64,000 nucleotides of DNA from Aquidulcibacter paucihalophilus (GCA_030285985.1 CP127384.1:2282501-2346500); one strand, 5' to 3'. Positions 16,253-25,713 are shown, counted from the stretch's first letter. Program-made: numbers and translations. The notes: generated by a model not told the origin, from the letters alone.

Positions 16253-17557
16253 ATGACCGATGCCGCCCCCCGTCCGCCCGAACCTGCCCGGCGAGGCCCC
16301 TTCACGCGCTTGACCCGACTGTGGTTTGCCACGGCCCTGTGGAAGCGGATTCTGCTGGGTCTTTTCCTCGGCGTGATCGCCGGCCTGATCCTCCAGGAGC
16401 GTGCGGTCGACATCAAATGGCTCGGTGATGCCTTCATCCGGCTGATCCGCATGCTGGTGGTGCCGCTGGTGTTCATCACCATCGTCGCCGGCGTGGCCGC
16501 CATGGCCGAACCGCGACGACTCGGCGCGATCGGGACCAAGACCATCGGTCTCTATTTCGGCCTGATGTTGATCGCCAGCAGCCTGGGCCTCCTGATCGGC
16601 ACTCTCCTGCAGCCCGGCGTCGGGGTCGATCTCAGCGGGGCGGTTCCCATCGTCTCGGGCACGCCGCCCGGGTCGTTTGGCGAAACCCTGATGAACATCA
16701 TTCCCGTGAATCCGATTGCCGCCATGGCCACGGGCGACGTGCTGGCGGTCATCTTCTTCGCCCTGCTGCTCGGCACCGGCATCCTGGTGGTCGGCGAGCC
16801 CGCCCGGCCGCTCCGCCGGCTGTTCGACGCCGGCTCAGCGGTGATGCTGCAGATCACCTCCTTCGTTATGGAGATGGCCCCCTTCGGTGTGTTCGCCCTG
16901 ATCGCCTGGGTGACCGGCACCAGCGGCGCAGGTGCCTTCCTCAGCGTCTTCAAACTGGCCCTGTGCGTGCTGATCGGTTGCGCCATCCAGACCCTGCTGG
17001 TCCACGGCGGCCTGATCCGCCTGCTGGCCCGCCTGCCCGCGCGTCCCTTCTTCCGGGACGTGACCGATGCCGTCGTCGTCGCCTTCACCACCTCGTCCAG
17101 TTCGGCGACCCTGCCGGTCGCGATGCGGGTGGCCCAGACCAACCTGGGAGTCAGCCCGACCGTCGCCTCGACCACACTGCCGATCGGTGTCACCCTGAGC
17201 ATGGACGGGACAGCCCTGTATGTCGCCCTGCTGGCCATGTTCGCGGCCCAGGTGTTCGGCATCCAGCTGACGCTGGTCGACTATCTTATGGTCATCCTGA
17301 CGACGACCCTGGTCGCCATCGGAACCGCGCCGGTTCCCTCGGCCTCGCTTTTCATCCTCGCCGCCGTGCTTTCGGTCCTCGGCATCAGCGCCGAACAGAC
17401 GGCCCTGCTCGTCGGTTTCATCCTGCCGTTCGACCGGCCCCTGGACATGATGCGCACCATCCCGAACTGCACCAGTGATCTGTCGGTCGCCGTGGTCGTT
17501 GCGCGGTCCGAGGGGGAACTCGACGTGCCGTCCTATCTTGCGAAGCCTGTCGAATGA
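16253..17557 (+). CDS. Dicarboxylate/amino acid:cation symporter (DAACS/SDF family)
   Basis: A 434-residue inner-membrane protein of the GltP/DctA type that imports glutamate, aspartate or C4-dicarboxylates with protons or sodium. The hairpin motif appears as TTSSSSATLPVAMRVA, the substrate-binding regions as MDGTALYVALLAMFAAQ and FDRPLDMMRTIPNCTSDL. It starts MTDAAPRPPEPARRGPF, with a short Pro-rich cytoplasmic N-terminus. Its stop overlaps the start of the gamma-glutamyltransferase gene by four bases, so uptake of glutamate released by that enzyme is the simplest role. Substrate is inferred. Confidence 0.93.
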   Translation: MTDAAPRPPEPARRGPFTRLTRLWFATALWKRILLGLFLGVIAGLILQERAVDIKWLGDAFIRLIRMLVVPLVFITIVAGVAAMAEPRRLGAIGTKTIGLYFGLMLIASSLGLLIGTLLQPGVGVDLSGAVPIVSGTPPGSFGETLMNIIPVNPIAAMATGDVLAVIFFALLLGTGILVVGEPARPLRRLFDAGSAVMLQITSFVMEMAPFGVFALIAWVTGTSGAGAFLSVFKLALCVLIGCAIQTLLVHGGLIRLLARLPARPFFRDVTDAVVVAFTTSSSSATLPVAMRVAQTNLGVSPTVASTTLPIGVTLSMDGTALYVALLAMFAAQVFGIQLTLVDYLMVILTTTLVAIGTAPVPSASLFILAAVLSVLGISAEQTALLVGFILPFDRPLDMMRTIPNCTSDLSVAVVVARSEGELDVPSYLAKPVE

Positions 17558-19296
17558 GCGCGCCGACCCCGCTGCTGAGAAAGGGGTCCATCACCCTTTT
17601 CGCCGGCCTCATGGCAGCGTTCTCGCTGTCCGGAGGGGCGCGGGCCCTGCCCCGGGCGGACGAGGCCGCGCCCCGTCAGGCCCTGGTCAGCGCCGCCCAT
17701 CCGATCGCGGTTGAGGCCGGGCTCCGGATCCTCAGGCAAGGCGGCAGCGCAATGGACGCCGCCGTCGCCGTTGAAGCGATGCTCGGTCTCGTCGAACCCC
17801 AGAGCTCGGGCCTCGGTGGCGGGGCTTTCATCATGTATTTCGACGCCGCCACGGGCACGGTCAGCGCCTATGACGGCCGTGAAACCGCGCCGGCGGCTGC
17901 CGCTCCGGACATGTTCCTGGACGAGTCCGGTCGCCCGCTGTCACGGGCGCAGGCCATGCTGTCCGGGCGTGCGACGGGGGCTCCCGGGGCTGTGCCGGTC
18001 CTTGCGCTGGCCCATGCGGCCCACGGGCGACTGGACTGGGCTCGTCTGTTCGACGGACCGATTGCCGTGGCCGAGGCCGGGTTCACGATCACGCCGCGTC
18101 TGGCCGAACACATCCACGGCACCTTTCCCCAGGCGACCGCCCCGGATGTCCTCGGCTATTTCGCACGAGCTGACGGCAGCCGCATGCAGGTTGGCGACCG
18201 GCTCGTGAACCCCGCCTATGCCGGGGTGTTGCGCCGGATCGCAGTCGAGGGCCCCGAGGCGCTTCAGCGTGGACCGATCGCCGAGGCCATCGTCCAGAGA
18301 ACGGCCGGGTCGCCCCTGGCCGGCAGTCTGACGACGGCGGATCTGGCTGCCTATGAGGCACGGGCGGTCGATCCCGTCTGCGGCCCCTATCGCGTCTACA
18401 CCATCTGCGTGCCGCCGCCGCCGTCCAGCGGCGCGGCCCTGCTGCAGCTGATGGCCCTGCTGGACCGGACTGACATCGCAGAGCGCGGTCCCGACGACCC
18501 CATCGCCTGGGTGCAGTTCGCCGAGGCCAGTCGCCTGATGTATGCCGACCGCGACCGCTATTTCGGCGATCCCGATTTCGTTGATGTGCCGGTCGCCGGC
18601 CTGCTGGACCCCGCCTATCTGGACAGCCGGGCGGCCCTGGTCGGTCGCCGGGCCTCAGGGACGGCCCCGACCCACGGGGAGCCCGACGGAATTGCTTCAC
18701 CTGGTCCCGACGCGACAGCCGAACCCCGCGGCACGACCCATTTCGTGGTCGTGGATTTCGACGGAAACGTCGCTTCGGTCACCGCGACGGTCGAGTCCTA
18801 CTTTGGCTCCGGCCGGATGGTCCACGGCTTCTTCCTCAACAACCAGATGACCGACTTTTCGTTTCGTCCGACCGATCCGGACGGTAGCCCGGCCGCCAAT
18901 GCCGTGGCCGGTAGCAAACGTCCCCGTTCGTCGATGTCACCGGTCATCGTGCTGGATCGCGAGGGTCGGCTGGTCGCGGCCCTGGGCTCCCCAGGCGGCA
19001 GTGCCATCCTGGCCTATAACGCCAAGGCCCTGGTCGGGCTGCTGGCCTGGGACCTGCCCCTGCTCGAGGCGTTCAGCCTTCCAAACCTCGTCGCCCGCGG
19101 CGACAATTTCAACGGCGAAGCCTCACGCCTGCCCCCGGGTATGCGAGAAGAACTGGACCGGCGCGGCGTGACCGTGCGCCCCGGCAGTGGTGAGGATTCG
19201 GGCCTGCACGGTGTGGTCGTGGGACCGACCGGACTGAGGGGGGCTGCCGATCCTCGCCGCGAGGGGGTAGCGATTATCCTGGAGCGCCTTCCATGA
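17554..19296 (+). CDS. Gamma-glutamyltransferase, periplasmic (copy 1)
   Basis: A 580-residue Ntn-hydrolase precursor that hydrolyses or transfers the gamma-glutamyl group of glutathione and related compounds. A signal segment (SITLFAGLMAAFSLSGGA) is followed by the large-subunit motif SAAHPIAVEAGLRILRQGGSAMDAAVA and GLGGGAFIMYFD. The self-cleavage and catalytic threonine is Thr394 in RGTTHFVVVDFDG. The small subunit has FFLNNQMTDFSF and KRPRSSMSPVIVL, then the GSPGG oxyanion loop. It is coupled to the symporter before it and to the hydrolase after it (ATGA overlaps). Length is normal. Confidence 0.95.
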   Translation: MSAPTPLLRKGSITLFAGLMAAFSLSGGARALPRADEAAPRQALVSAAHPIAVEAGLRILRQGGSAMDAAVAVEAMLGLVEPQSSGLGGGAFIMYFDAATGTVSAYDGRETAPAAAAPDMFLDESGRPLSRAQAMLSGRATGAPGAVPVLALAHAAHGRLDWARLFDGPIAVAEAGFTITPRLAEHIHGTFPQATAPDVLGYFARADGSRMQVGDRLVNPAYAGVLRRIAVEGPEALQRGPIAEAIVQRTAGSPLAGSLTTADLAAYEARAVDPVCGPYRVYTICVPPPPSSGAALLQLMALLDRTDIAERGPDDPIAWVQFAEASRLMYADRDRYFGDPDFVDVPVAGLLDPAYLDSRAALVGRRASGTAPTHGEPDGIASPGPDATAEPRGTTHFVVVDFDGNVASVTATVESYFGSGRMVHGFFLNNQMTDFSFRPTDPDGSPAANAVAGSKRPRSSMSPVIVLDREGRLVAALGSPGGSAILAYNAKALVGLLAWDLPLLEAFSLPNLVARGDNFNGEASRLPPGMREELDRRGVTVRPGSGEDSGLHGVVVGPTGLRGAADPRREGVAIILERLP

Positions 19297-20207
19297 AGAC
19301 GAAGCATTCAATCCTCTTTGCCGCGGCCCTGCTGTCCCTGCCGGCAACCACCGTCACGGCTGCCGTCGTCCAGGATACGGCCGCGCCGGAGACTGCGGCC
19401 CCGGCCACCCTCCCGGAACGGGTGGCCTTCCGTAGTATGGACGACGCACGCACCGAGCTCGTCGGCTACCTCTATTCGCCCGAAGGCGTTCAGGGTCCGG
19501 CTCCGGCGGTGGTCCTCATGCACGGGCGGGCCGGTGCCTATTCCTCCCTGGCCGACGGCGTTTACGACGCGACCACCCTGTCCATGCGGCATCGCTACTG
19601 GGCGCAGTACTGGGCGGCGCGCGGCTACTACGCCCTGGTCGTCGACGGCTTTGGGCCCCGCGGATACCCCGGGGGCTTCGAGCGCGGCAGCTACGGCGAG
19701 CGCCCGGATGCGGTAAACGAGGTCACGGTGCGCCCGCTCGATGCCTATGGTGCCCTGCGCTACCTGCGCACCCTGCCGGGTGTGGACGATGACCGGATCG
19801 GGCTGATGGGCTGGTCCAACGGCGGCAGCGCGACCCTCGCGACGATGGCGGACGACAAGCCCGGCGACATGCGCCGCCTGGGATTCCGCGCGGGCCTCGC
19901 CATGTACCCGGCCTGCGGCCTGCACAACCGCTTCGACCGTGCCGGCTACAGCCCCTACGCGCCGGTCCGCGTGTTCATGGGCACCGAGGACGAGGAGGTC
20001 TCTCACGATCGCTGCCGCGACCTGATCGGCGCCAGCCGGGCGCGCGGTCATGACGTGACCTTTACCTCCTATCGCGGAGCCACCCACAGTTTCGACGACC
20101 CGGGCACCCGCCGTCAGTCTGTGCCGGCCAATGCCCGCGCCACGGCCGATGTCCGCCAACAGGCCGAGATATTCTTCGCTGAGGCCCTCGCCCCCCGCCT
20201 GCCCTGA
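19293..20207 (+). CDS. Secreted dienelactone hydrolase-family enzyme
   Basis: A 304-residue alpha/beta hydrolase with a signal peptide (MKTKHSILFAAALLSLPATTVTA). Motifs are VVLMHGRAGAY (oxyanion region), LMGWSNGGSATLATM with the nucleophile Ser, MGTEDEEVSHDRCR for the acid region and YRGATHSFDDPGTRR with the catalytic His. The family cleaves esters or lactones. It sits between two gamma-glutamyltransferase genes and overlaps the first by four bases, so it may remove an ester or thioester group from the same substrate; that is inference. Confidence 0.88.
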   Translation: MKTKHSILFAAALLSLPATTVTAAVVQDTAAPETAAPATLPERVAFRSMDDARTELVGYLYSPEGVQGPAPAVVLMHGRAGAYSSLADGVYDATTLSMRHRYWAQYWAARGYYALVVDGFGPRGYPGGFERGSYGERPDAVNEVTVRPLDAYGALRYLRTLPGVDDDRIGLMGWSNGGSATLATMADDKPGDMRRLGFRAGLAMYPACGLHNRFDRAGYSPYAPVRVFMGTEDEEVSHDRCRDLIGASRARGHDVTFTSYRGATHSFDDPGTRRQSVPANARATADVRQQAEIFFAEALAPRLP

Positions 20208-20253
20208 TGGGCCCTCCGGCGAAACAGCCGGCCGTCAATATGTGAGCTCTCCG

Positions 20254-21999
20254 ATGTTGCTGAAGCCCCTGTCCCTGCTGTGTGCAGTCGTTCTGTCGGC
20301 CACCTCCGTGCTCGCACAGGAAGCCCCCGCCCCCGTTCGCCCGGGCGCAGGATCGGGCGGCGATATCGTCAGCTACGACCAGATACATCACCCGGTGGTC
20401 GGGCGCGGCGGCATGGTGGTCAGCCAGAGCGCCCCGGCGTCAGAGGTCGGGGTCGACATCCTGCGACGGGGCGGCAATGCCGTCGACGCGGCGGTCGCGG
20501 TCGCTCTCGCCCAGGCGGTGACCCTGCCCCGCGCCGGCAACCTCGGCGGCGGGGGTTATATGCTGGTGCATATGGCGGCGACTGCCGATCAGCCCGCCGT
20601 CGATCTGGCCATTGACTACTATGGTGTCGCGCCCCGGGCCCTGACCCCGGACCTGCTACTGGATGACAATGGCCGGTTCGACCGGACAACGCCGGCCGGG
20701 TTCCGCAACGCCTCCGTGCCCGGGACGGTGGCAGGCCTGTGGGAGGCCCACCAGCGTTTCGGCAGCCTGCCATGGTCCGACCTCGTCGCCCCCGCCATCG
20801 CCCTCGCCGAGGACGGTGTCCAACTGAGCGACGGCGAGGCCGAAGCCACCGCGGGACGGGCCGCCGTCCTCGCCCGCGACCCTGGAGCGCGCGAAGCCTA
20901 TCTGAAGCCGGACGGCACCCCCTATACGGCCGGCGAACGCTTTCGACAGCCCCATCTGGCCTGGAGCCTGCGCCAGGTCCAGGCCGGCGGTGCCGACGCC
21001 TTCTATCGGGGCGAACTGGCCCGGCGCATCATCGCCGGGGTCGAGGCCGGCGGTGGGATCATGGACGCTCGCGACATGGCCGACTATCGCGTCGAGATCA
21101 GCGAGCCCCTGTGGTCCGATTACCGCGGCTACCGCATCGCCCACATGCCCCCGACTGCCTCGGGCGTGAGCGTTGCCGAGGCCCTGAACATCCTCGAGCT
21201 GTGGCCGCTGCGGGACATGGGCTGGGGCAGTGTCGACAGCCTTCACCTGCTGGCCGAGACGTTGAAAGTGGTCTCGGCGGACCGCAGGCTGCTGGGCGGT
21301 GGGCCCCAGTGGCGCACGCCCTCAATGGGCCTCGCCAGCAAGGGCTTCGCGCGCGAGCGGGCCGGTCTGATCCGGCTCGACCGGGTCCTCGGCGAGGGAG
21401 ATGTCCCGGTCGGGGACCCATATCCGCACGAGAGTCGTGACACGACCCATTTCTCCGTTGCCGATGCCGCGGGGAATGTCGTCAGCAACACCTTCACCCT
21501 TTCCAACTCCTACGGAGCCCATGTGGCGGCTCCGGGCACGGGGATTCTGCTCAACAACTCCCTCGACAATTTCTCGTGGGGCAGTGCCGACGATACGGTC
21601 ACGGCCAACCAGCCCGCACCCGGGAAACGGGTCAGGTCGACCATCTCGCCCATGATCGTCTTCGGCCGTGACGACCGGCCCTGGCTGGTGACCGGCACGC
21701 CGGGGGGCAGCTATATCGTGCCCACGATGATCCAGCTGGTCGTCAACGTCATCGACCATGATCTCAATGTCGCCGAGGCCGCCATGCGCCCCCGGATCAA
21801 CCAGGGTGCCGCCGGACGGCCGCTGGAGTTCGAAGCCGGCTATTCCCGCGACATCGAACGTCTGCTGGAGGCCCGCGGCCACGAAGTCAGCCCTTCAGCC
21901 ACCATGGGCAGCACCCAGTCGATCATGATCGACGGTGACCGGTTCCTCGGTGCAGCCGACACCCGCAGGCCCGATGCCCTCGCGCTCGGAGTCCGCTGA
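20254..21999 (+). CDS. Gamma-glutamyltransferase, periplasmic (copy 2)
   Basis: A 581-residue gamma-glutamyltransferase from ATG 20254 with signal peptide MLLKPLSLLCAVVLSATSVLA. The catalytic Thr is Thr397 in RDTTHFSVADAAGN. Other motifs are VDILRRGGNAVDAAVAVALA, GNLGGGGYMLVHMA, LLNNSLDNFSWG, KRVRSTISPMIVF and GTPGGSYIVPTMIQ. It is clearly diverged from copy 1, so the two may prefer different acceptors or donors. It lies 46 bases after the hydrolase gene in the same direction. An upstream in-frame extension overlaps the hydrolase and is not supported. Confidence 0.95.
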   Translation: MLLKPLSLLCAVVLSATSVLAQEAPAPVRPGAGSGGDIVSYDQIHHPVVGRGGMVVSQSAPASEVGVDILRRGGNAVDAAVAVALAQAVTLPRAGNLGGGGYMLVHMAATADQPAVDLAIDYYGVAPRALTPDLLLDDNGRFDRTTPAGFRNASVPGTVAGLWEAHQRFGSLPWSDLVAPAIALAEDGVQLSDGEAEATAGRAAVLARDPGAREAYLKPDGTPYTAGERFRQPHLAWSLRQVQAGGADAFYRGELARRIIAGVEAGGGIMDARDMADYRVEISEPLWSDYRGYRIAHMPPTASGVSVAEALNILELWPLRDMGWGSVDSLHLLAETLKVVSADRRLLGGGPQWRTPSMGLASKGFARERAGLIRLDRVLGEGDVPVGDPYPHESRDTTHFSVADAAGNVVSNTFTLSNSYGAHVAAPGTGILLNNSLDNFSWGSADDTVTANQPAPGKRVRSTISPMIVFGRDDRPWLVTGTPGGSYIVPTMIQLVVNVIDHDLNVAEAAMRPRINQGAAGRPLEFEAGYSRDIERLLEARGHEVSPSATMGSTQSIMIDGDRFLGAADTRRPDALALGVR

Positions 22000-22070
22000 G
22001 CGCGCCAGAGCACACAGGTCAGGACCGAGGCACCTTCACCCGCCCCCTCCCGCCCCTGTTCAGGTCCCGC

Positions 22071-22108
22071 AGAGACAGGTTGACGTTGGACCGCCAGCAC
22101 CGCCACGC
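22071..22108 (+). repeat. Intergenic 38-bp repeat, copy A
   Basis: AGAGACAGGTTGACGTTGG followed by ACCGCCAGCACCGCCACGC. It shares the right 19 bases almost exactly and the left GAGACAGGTT with the copies at 34203 and 53433, with no length change. It lies in the 198-base gap between the convergent ggt2 and mannitol-dehydrogenase genes; nothing else is seen in that gap. Confidence 0.75.
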
Positions 22109-22197
22109 GCTCCCTCGATAACCGCCGGGAGACGCGAACCTCACGCGCGCACCAGGATTTCCCCACCGAACGGGCGGCGCTCAGGCGGAGGCGGTTG

Positions 22198-23670
22198 TCA
22201 TTGGCCTGCCCCAACCCGCTCAGCGTGGACGCACGGCGGTGGAGCTTCGGTGGTTTTCAGAACGCGTAACCACCGGGTCACGGGGCCGAGAAACGCGTCA
22301 TTGGCGGTCAGATCTCCGAAGATGTCTGTCATCGCGAGCAACTCGGACTGGTCAACACCGCCTGCTTTCGCGAGCGATCTCAGTTCGTCCGCCCGGGGGT
22401 GACGAAGGGCCAGGGAATGGTCATCGACCAGGGCGAGGCGATGGATCCAGGCCGCGACGGCAAGGGAGAGGCGTCTGATCGGCCTGCCGGCTGCCAGCCT
22501 GTCCCGGATCGGGTCCAGCAGCAGATTGATCGATGCGTCCGTATTGATCCGTTCGACGGTGTCGCGAAGCGTGCGGTTGGAAAAGCGCTGCACCAGTCGA
22601 TCCTGATAGGCTGCCAGATCGACCGGCAGGTCCGCAGGCAGGGTCGGTGACAGTTCCTGTTCCATCAAGGCGCGGATGTAGCGCGCCAGCCTCGGGTCCC
22701 GCATCGCCTCAGCGACCATTCGATAGCCCAGCAGCCAGCCCAGTGAAGCCAGCGCCAGATGGCTGGCGTTCAGCAGGCGCAGCTTCATGCGCTCGAACGG
22801 CTCCACGTCTGCCGTGAACTGGACGCCGACAGCCTCCCATTTCGGCCGACCGTCGGCGAAATCGTCCTCTATCACCCATTGGGAATAGGGCTCGCAGATG
22901 ATCGGCCAGGCATCCACCAGCCCCCAGGTCCCTGCCATCGCCGCGACGTCGTCCGGGCGTGTCACGGGCGTGATCCGGTCCACCATGGTCGCCGGGAATC
23001 GCGCGTGTTCCGCGATCCAGCCGGCCAGTTCGGCATCAACCAGACCAGCGAAGTCCAGCACTGCAGACCTGAGCAGGCTGCCGTTACCGGGCAGGTTATC
23101 GCAGCTCAGCGCGGTGAAGGCCGGTCGGCCGGCGTTCATGCGTCGTCGGTAGGCCTCGACCAGCAGTCCGATGACGGACCCGGGGCGTTGCGGATGGGCC
23201 AGGTCCATCACGATGAGGGGGTTGGCCCGGTCCAGCCGCCGCGTGATGGCATCCAGGCAGTAGCCGTTCTCGCTGACAGTCAGACTGACGATGCGGACCC
23301 CGGCCCCATCGATGCAGTCCAGGATGACCTCGGTGCCCTCCGGAGCGACGATGTCGACGATCGACCCTACGACCTGGGCCGTCGCCCCGTCGTCGTCGCG
23401 CTCGACCAGCGTATAGAGCCAGTCCTGTGCAGAGAGCGCATCGCGGACGCCCGCATCGAAGGGCGTCAGGCCCGCGCCGACGATGCCCCATTCCATCGCC
23501 TGACCATCGTTCATCAAGGCGTGGACGTAGCGAGCCATGTGGGCGCGGTGAAACGCACCCGGCCCGAGGTGGACGATGCCCGCGGTGATCTGTGACGGGT
23601 CATAGGTCAGACCCGCCACCCCGTCAGGCAGACGATCCAGCGTCGCGCAACAAAGCCTCGGAGGCGTCAC
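22198..23670 (-). CDS. Mannitol dehydrogenase/fructuronate reductase family
   Basis: A 490-residue NAD(P)-dependent polyol dehydrogenase from a GTG at 23670 that overlaps the MFS stop (GTGA). The N-terminal Rossmann part has GIVHLGPGAFHRAHMARYVH; conserved blocks are SENGYCL, SCDNLPGNG and FPATMVDRITPVT. The C-terminal domain has FERMKLRLLNASHLALASLGWLLG with the catalytic Lys region. The family includes mannitol 2-dehydrogenase and D-fructuronate or tagaturonate reductases, which sequence alone cannot separate. A fructokinase upstream on the same strand favours mannitol to fructose; the GntR regulator would also fit uronate metabolism. Confidence 0.88.
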   Translation of the reverse strand: MTPPRLCCATLDRLPDGVAGLTYDPSQITAGIVHLGPGAFHRAHMARYVHALMNDGQAMEWGIVGAGLTPFDAGVRDALSAQDWLYTLVERDDDGATAQVVGSIVDIVAPEGTEVILDCIDGAGVRIVSLTVSENGYCLDAITRRLDRANPLIVMDLAHPQRPGSVIGLLVEAYRRRMNAGRPAFTALSCDNLPGNGSLLRSAVLDFAGLVDAELAGWIAEHARFPATMVDRITPVTRPDDVAAMAGTWGLVDAWPIICEPYSQWVIEDDFADGRPKWEAVGVQFTADVEPFERMKLRLLNASHLALASLGWLLGYRMVAEAMRDPRLARYIRALMEQELSPTLPADLPVDLAAYQDRLVQRFSNRTLRDTVERINTDASINLLLDPIRDRLAAGRPIRRLSLAVAAWIHRLALVDDHSLALRHPRADELRSLAKAGGVDQSELLAMTDIFGDLTANDAFLGPVTRWLRVLKTTEAPPPCVHAERVGAGQ

Positions 23671-24977
23671 GTCTGCTTCGGCGCCGCCCTGGCGGCCAGG
23701 GCGAAGGCGATCAGCGAAAGGAGGCTGGACGCGAGTCCGACCCCCGCCAACGCCGGTGCCAGCGCCCCCTCTCCGCCGACACGCTCGCTGATGATCGTCA
23801 CCAGCGACGGTGCCACGCCAAAGCCGATGAACGATCCCACGACGACAAACGAGCCCAGGCAGAGCGCGCGGAATTGATTGGGAACCAGTACGGCGATCGC
23901 CGTGGCCGTGATCAGACCCGTGGCCGTCCCCGCCAGAAGCAGGGCGGTGAGCAGCAGGGCGAAGCCGGGCACGCCCGGCATGATCGGAAACAGGGCGGCG
24001 GGCACACCGATCGCCGAGGCGATCACCGCACTGATCAACAGGCCCCTGCCGCCGCCTCGTTTCAGACCTGCGTCCGCTGCGATCCCACCGGCGATCGTGC
24101 CGACCAGGCCCGAACCCAGCAACACCAGCCCCATCCAGCCGCCGAACTCGGCGGGCTGCAGTCCATAGGTCCGCATAAGGACGGGCGTGGCCCAGATGCC
24201 GGCCGAGGCGTCGGCCATGATGACAGCGATCTGCCCCACAAACAGCGGTGCCAGAAGGCCGCGCCGGTCCCACAGCGCCTGCATGGAGGCCTGGAAGCCC
24301 ACGGCCGCCTTCTCCACCTCCTGTCGGACGGGTTCGCGCAGCATCAGCAGCGGCAGGACCAGCAGGGCGCTGCCACCCGCGAAGATCAATTGGGTCACGC
24401 GCCATGCGGCCATTCCGAACAATGGCTCGGTTCGCGCCGACAGGATTCCGAACAGGGTACCGCCCACGGCGAAGGCCAGGGCGATGCCGACCACCTTGCC
24501 CATGGAGAGGAGCAGCAGCGACCGCCCCCGCTTGTCCGGTGGGCAGAGGTCGGCGGCGATGGAGATGGCGACGGGTAGCACGACCGTAAGCCCCAGGGCC
24601 GACAGCATGCGGGCGGCGAACAGCATTTCGAACGACGTAGCGAAGGCACTGGCGGCGGCGCCCACGCTCCACAGCACCGCCAGGACCAGCATGATGCGGA
24701 CCCGGTTGCTGTGATCGGCCATCCATCCGATCGGAATGGACAGCAGGGCAGCGGGGATCGCGGTTGCCATGCCCTGCACCAGACCCATCTGCATATCTGA
24801 CAGGTTCAGGTCGGTGCGGGCGAACTCCTGCACCGGACCGAACGCCGCCTGGACCGCGCACCCGGCACCGATGCTCAACGCCAGAATCGTCAGGGTCAGG
24901 CCGAGCCCACGCGAACGGGGCACAACAGGCCCCGGCTGTGACCCGAGCGTGGCCTCGATCGCGGTTGAATCAGACAT
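23667..24977 (-). CDS. MFS transporter
   Basis: A 436-residue 12-helix major facilitator from ATG 24977. It has the loop 2-3 motif GWMADHSNRVRIMLVLAVLW and the central loop EPVRQEVEKAAVGFQASM. The start overlaps the gntR stop by 8 bases and the end overlaps the dehydrogenase start by 4, so three genes are tightly coupled. It likely imports the polyol, sugar acid or hydroxyacid used by this block. Substrate unknown. Confidence 0.88.
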   Translation of the reverse strand: MSDSTAIEATLGSQPGPVVPRSRGLGLTLTILALSIGAGCAVQAAFGPVQEFARTDLNLSDMQMGLVQGMATAIPAALLSIPIGWMADHSNRVRIMLVLAVLWSVGAAASAFATSFEMLFAARMLSALGLTVVLPVAISIAADLCPPDKRGRSLLLLSMGKVVGIALAFAVGGTLFGILSARTEPLFGMAAWRVTQLIFAGGSALLVLPLLMLREPVRQEVEKAAVGFQASMQALWDRRGLLAPLFVGQIAVIMADASAGIWATPVLMRTYGLQPAEFGGWMGLVLLGSGLVGTIAGGIAADAGLKRGGGRGLLISAVIASAIGVPAALFPIMPGVPGFALLLTALLLAGTATGLITATAIAVLVPNQFRALCLGSFVVVGSFIGFGVAPSLVTIISERVGGEGALAPALAGVGLASSLLSLIAFALAARAAPKQT

Positions 24978-25713
24978 GGCCCTGCTCCGGGTTTGCGAGG
25001 CCACGCAGGATGTCCCCGATCGAGGCGTCGAAATGGGCGTCCATCGCCTGGACGGCGGCATCGGCGTCGCGATCCATGATGGCGCGGGCCAGGGTGCGAT
25101 GACGCATCAGCGTCGCAGCGCGGTCCTCGGGGCCCTCGCGGGTCTTCCAGGCCGCGGGCACGGCCTCGTGCATCAGCGGTGCGAACGAGGCGACGATCTG
25201 GACGAACAGGGCATTCTTGCCGGCGCGGGCGATGGCATCGTGAAAGGCGATGTCATGGGCGGCGACCTTGTCCATGTCGTCGTGATCACGGTCCATCGCT
25301 TCAGCCAGGTCGACGATTGCCCGGGCCTCGGCGTCGGTCCGGTTCTGGGCAGCGAGGGCAGCGGTGCGGATCTCGATCGTGCGGCGCACGTCCCAGACGT
25401 CAGCGACGGAAATCTGGGCTGTAGACACGGCGTGATCCAGCGAACTCGCGATCACGGCACCGTCGATGGCGCTGACGCGGGGTTTGCGGCCGTTGCCCAC
25501 GTCGAGCAGGCGCAGCGCCGCAAGAACGCCGAACGCCTCGCGCATGACCGCCCGGCTGACCCCCAGTTGGCCGGCGAAATGGCCTTCGCCGGGCAGGCTG
25601 TCGCCAACGCGCAACCCCTCGGCCCGGATATGGGCGCGGACGGCGTCAATGGCGCGCTGGACCAGCGATCCGCCCTCAACGCCGGAGCGCCCGCTCATGG
25701 TCAGTCCGCTCAT
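24970..25713 (-). CDS. GntR-family (FadR/FCD) transcriptional regulator
   Basis: A 247-residue repressor. The winged helix at residues 20-85 contains IRAEGLRVGDSLPGEGHFA and QLGVSRAVMREAFGVLAAL. An FCD ligand domain follows, with VRRTIEIRTAALAAQN, HDIAFHDAIARAGKN and MRHRTLARAIMDRDADAA; its histidines normally bind a metal and a carboxylate ligand. This subfamily commonly senses lactate, glycolate or hexuronates. The ATG at 25713 shares a base with the araC stop. It may act at the inverted repeats at 26566 or 30218. Confidence 0.9.
   Translation of the reverse strand: MSGLTMSGRSGVEGGSLVQRAIDAVRAHIRAEGLRVGDSLPGEGHFAGQLGVSRAVMREAFGVLAALRLLDVGNGRKPRVSAIDGAVIASSLDHAVSTAQISVADVWDVRRTIEIRTAALAAQNRTDAEARAIVDLAEAMDRDHDDMDKVAAHDIAFHDAIARAGKNALFVQIVASFAPLMHEAVPAAWKTREGPEDRAATLMRHRTLARAIMDRDADAAVQAMDAHFDASIGDILRGLANPEQGHV

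Noticed and set aside
21840..22214. Repeat copies read as short leader peptides (VAVLAVQRQPVS type)
   Set aside because: Two of three copies would lead into antisense of the neighbouring gene, so they are not leaders; coding remains unproven and is listed only as a finding.
22198..24861. Reading the mannitol dehydrogenase as an 887-residue fusion
   Set aside because: The first ~400 residues come from the MFS gene in the wrong frame; a GTG at 23670 overlapping the MFS stop gives a normal-length enzyme.
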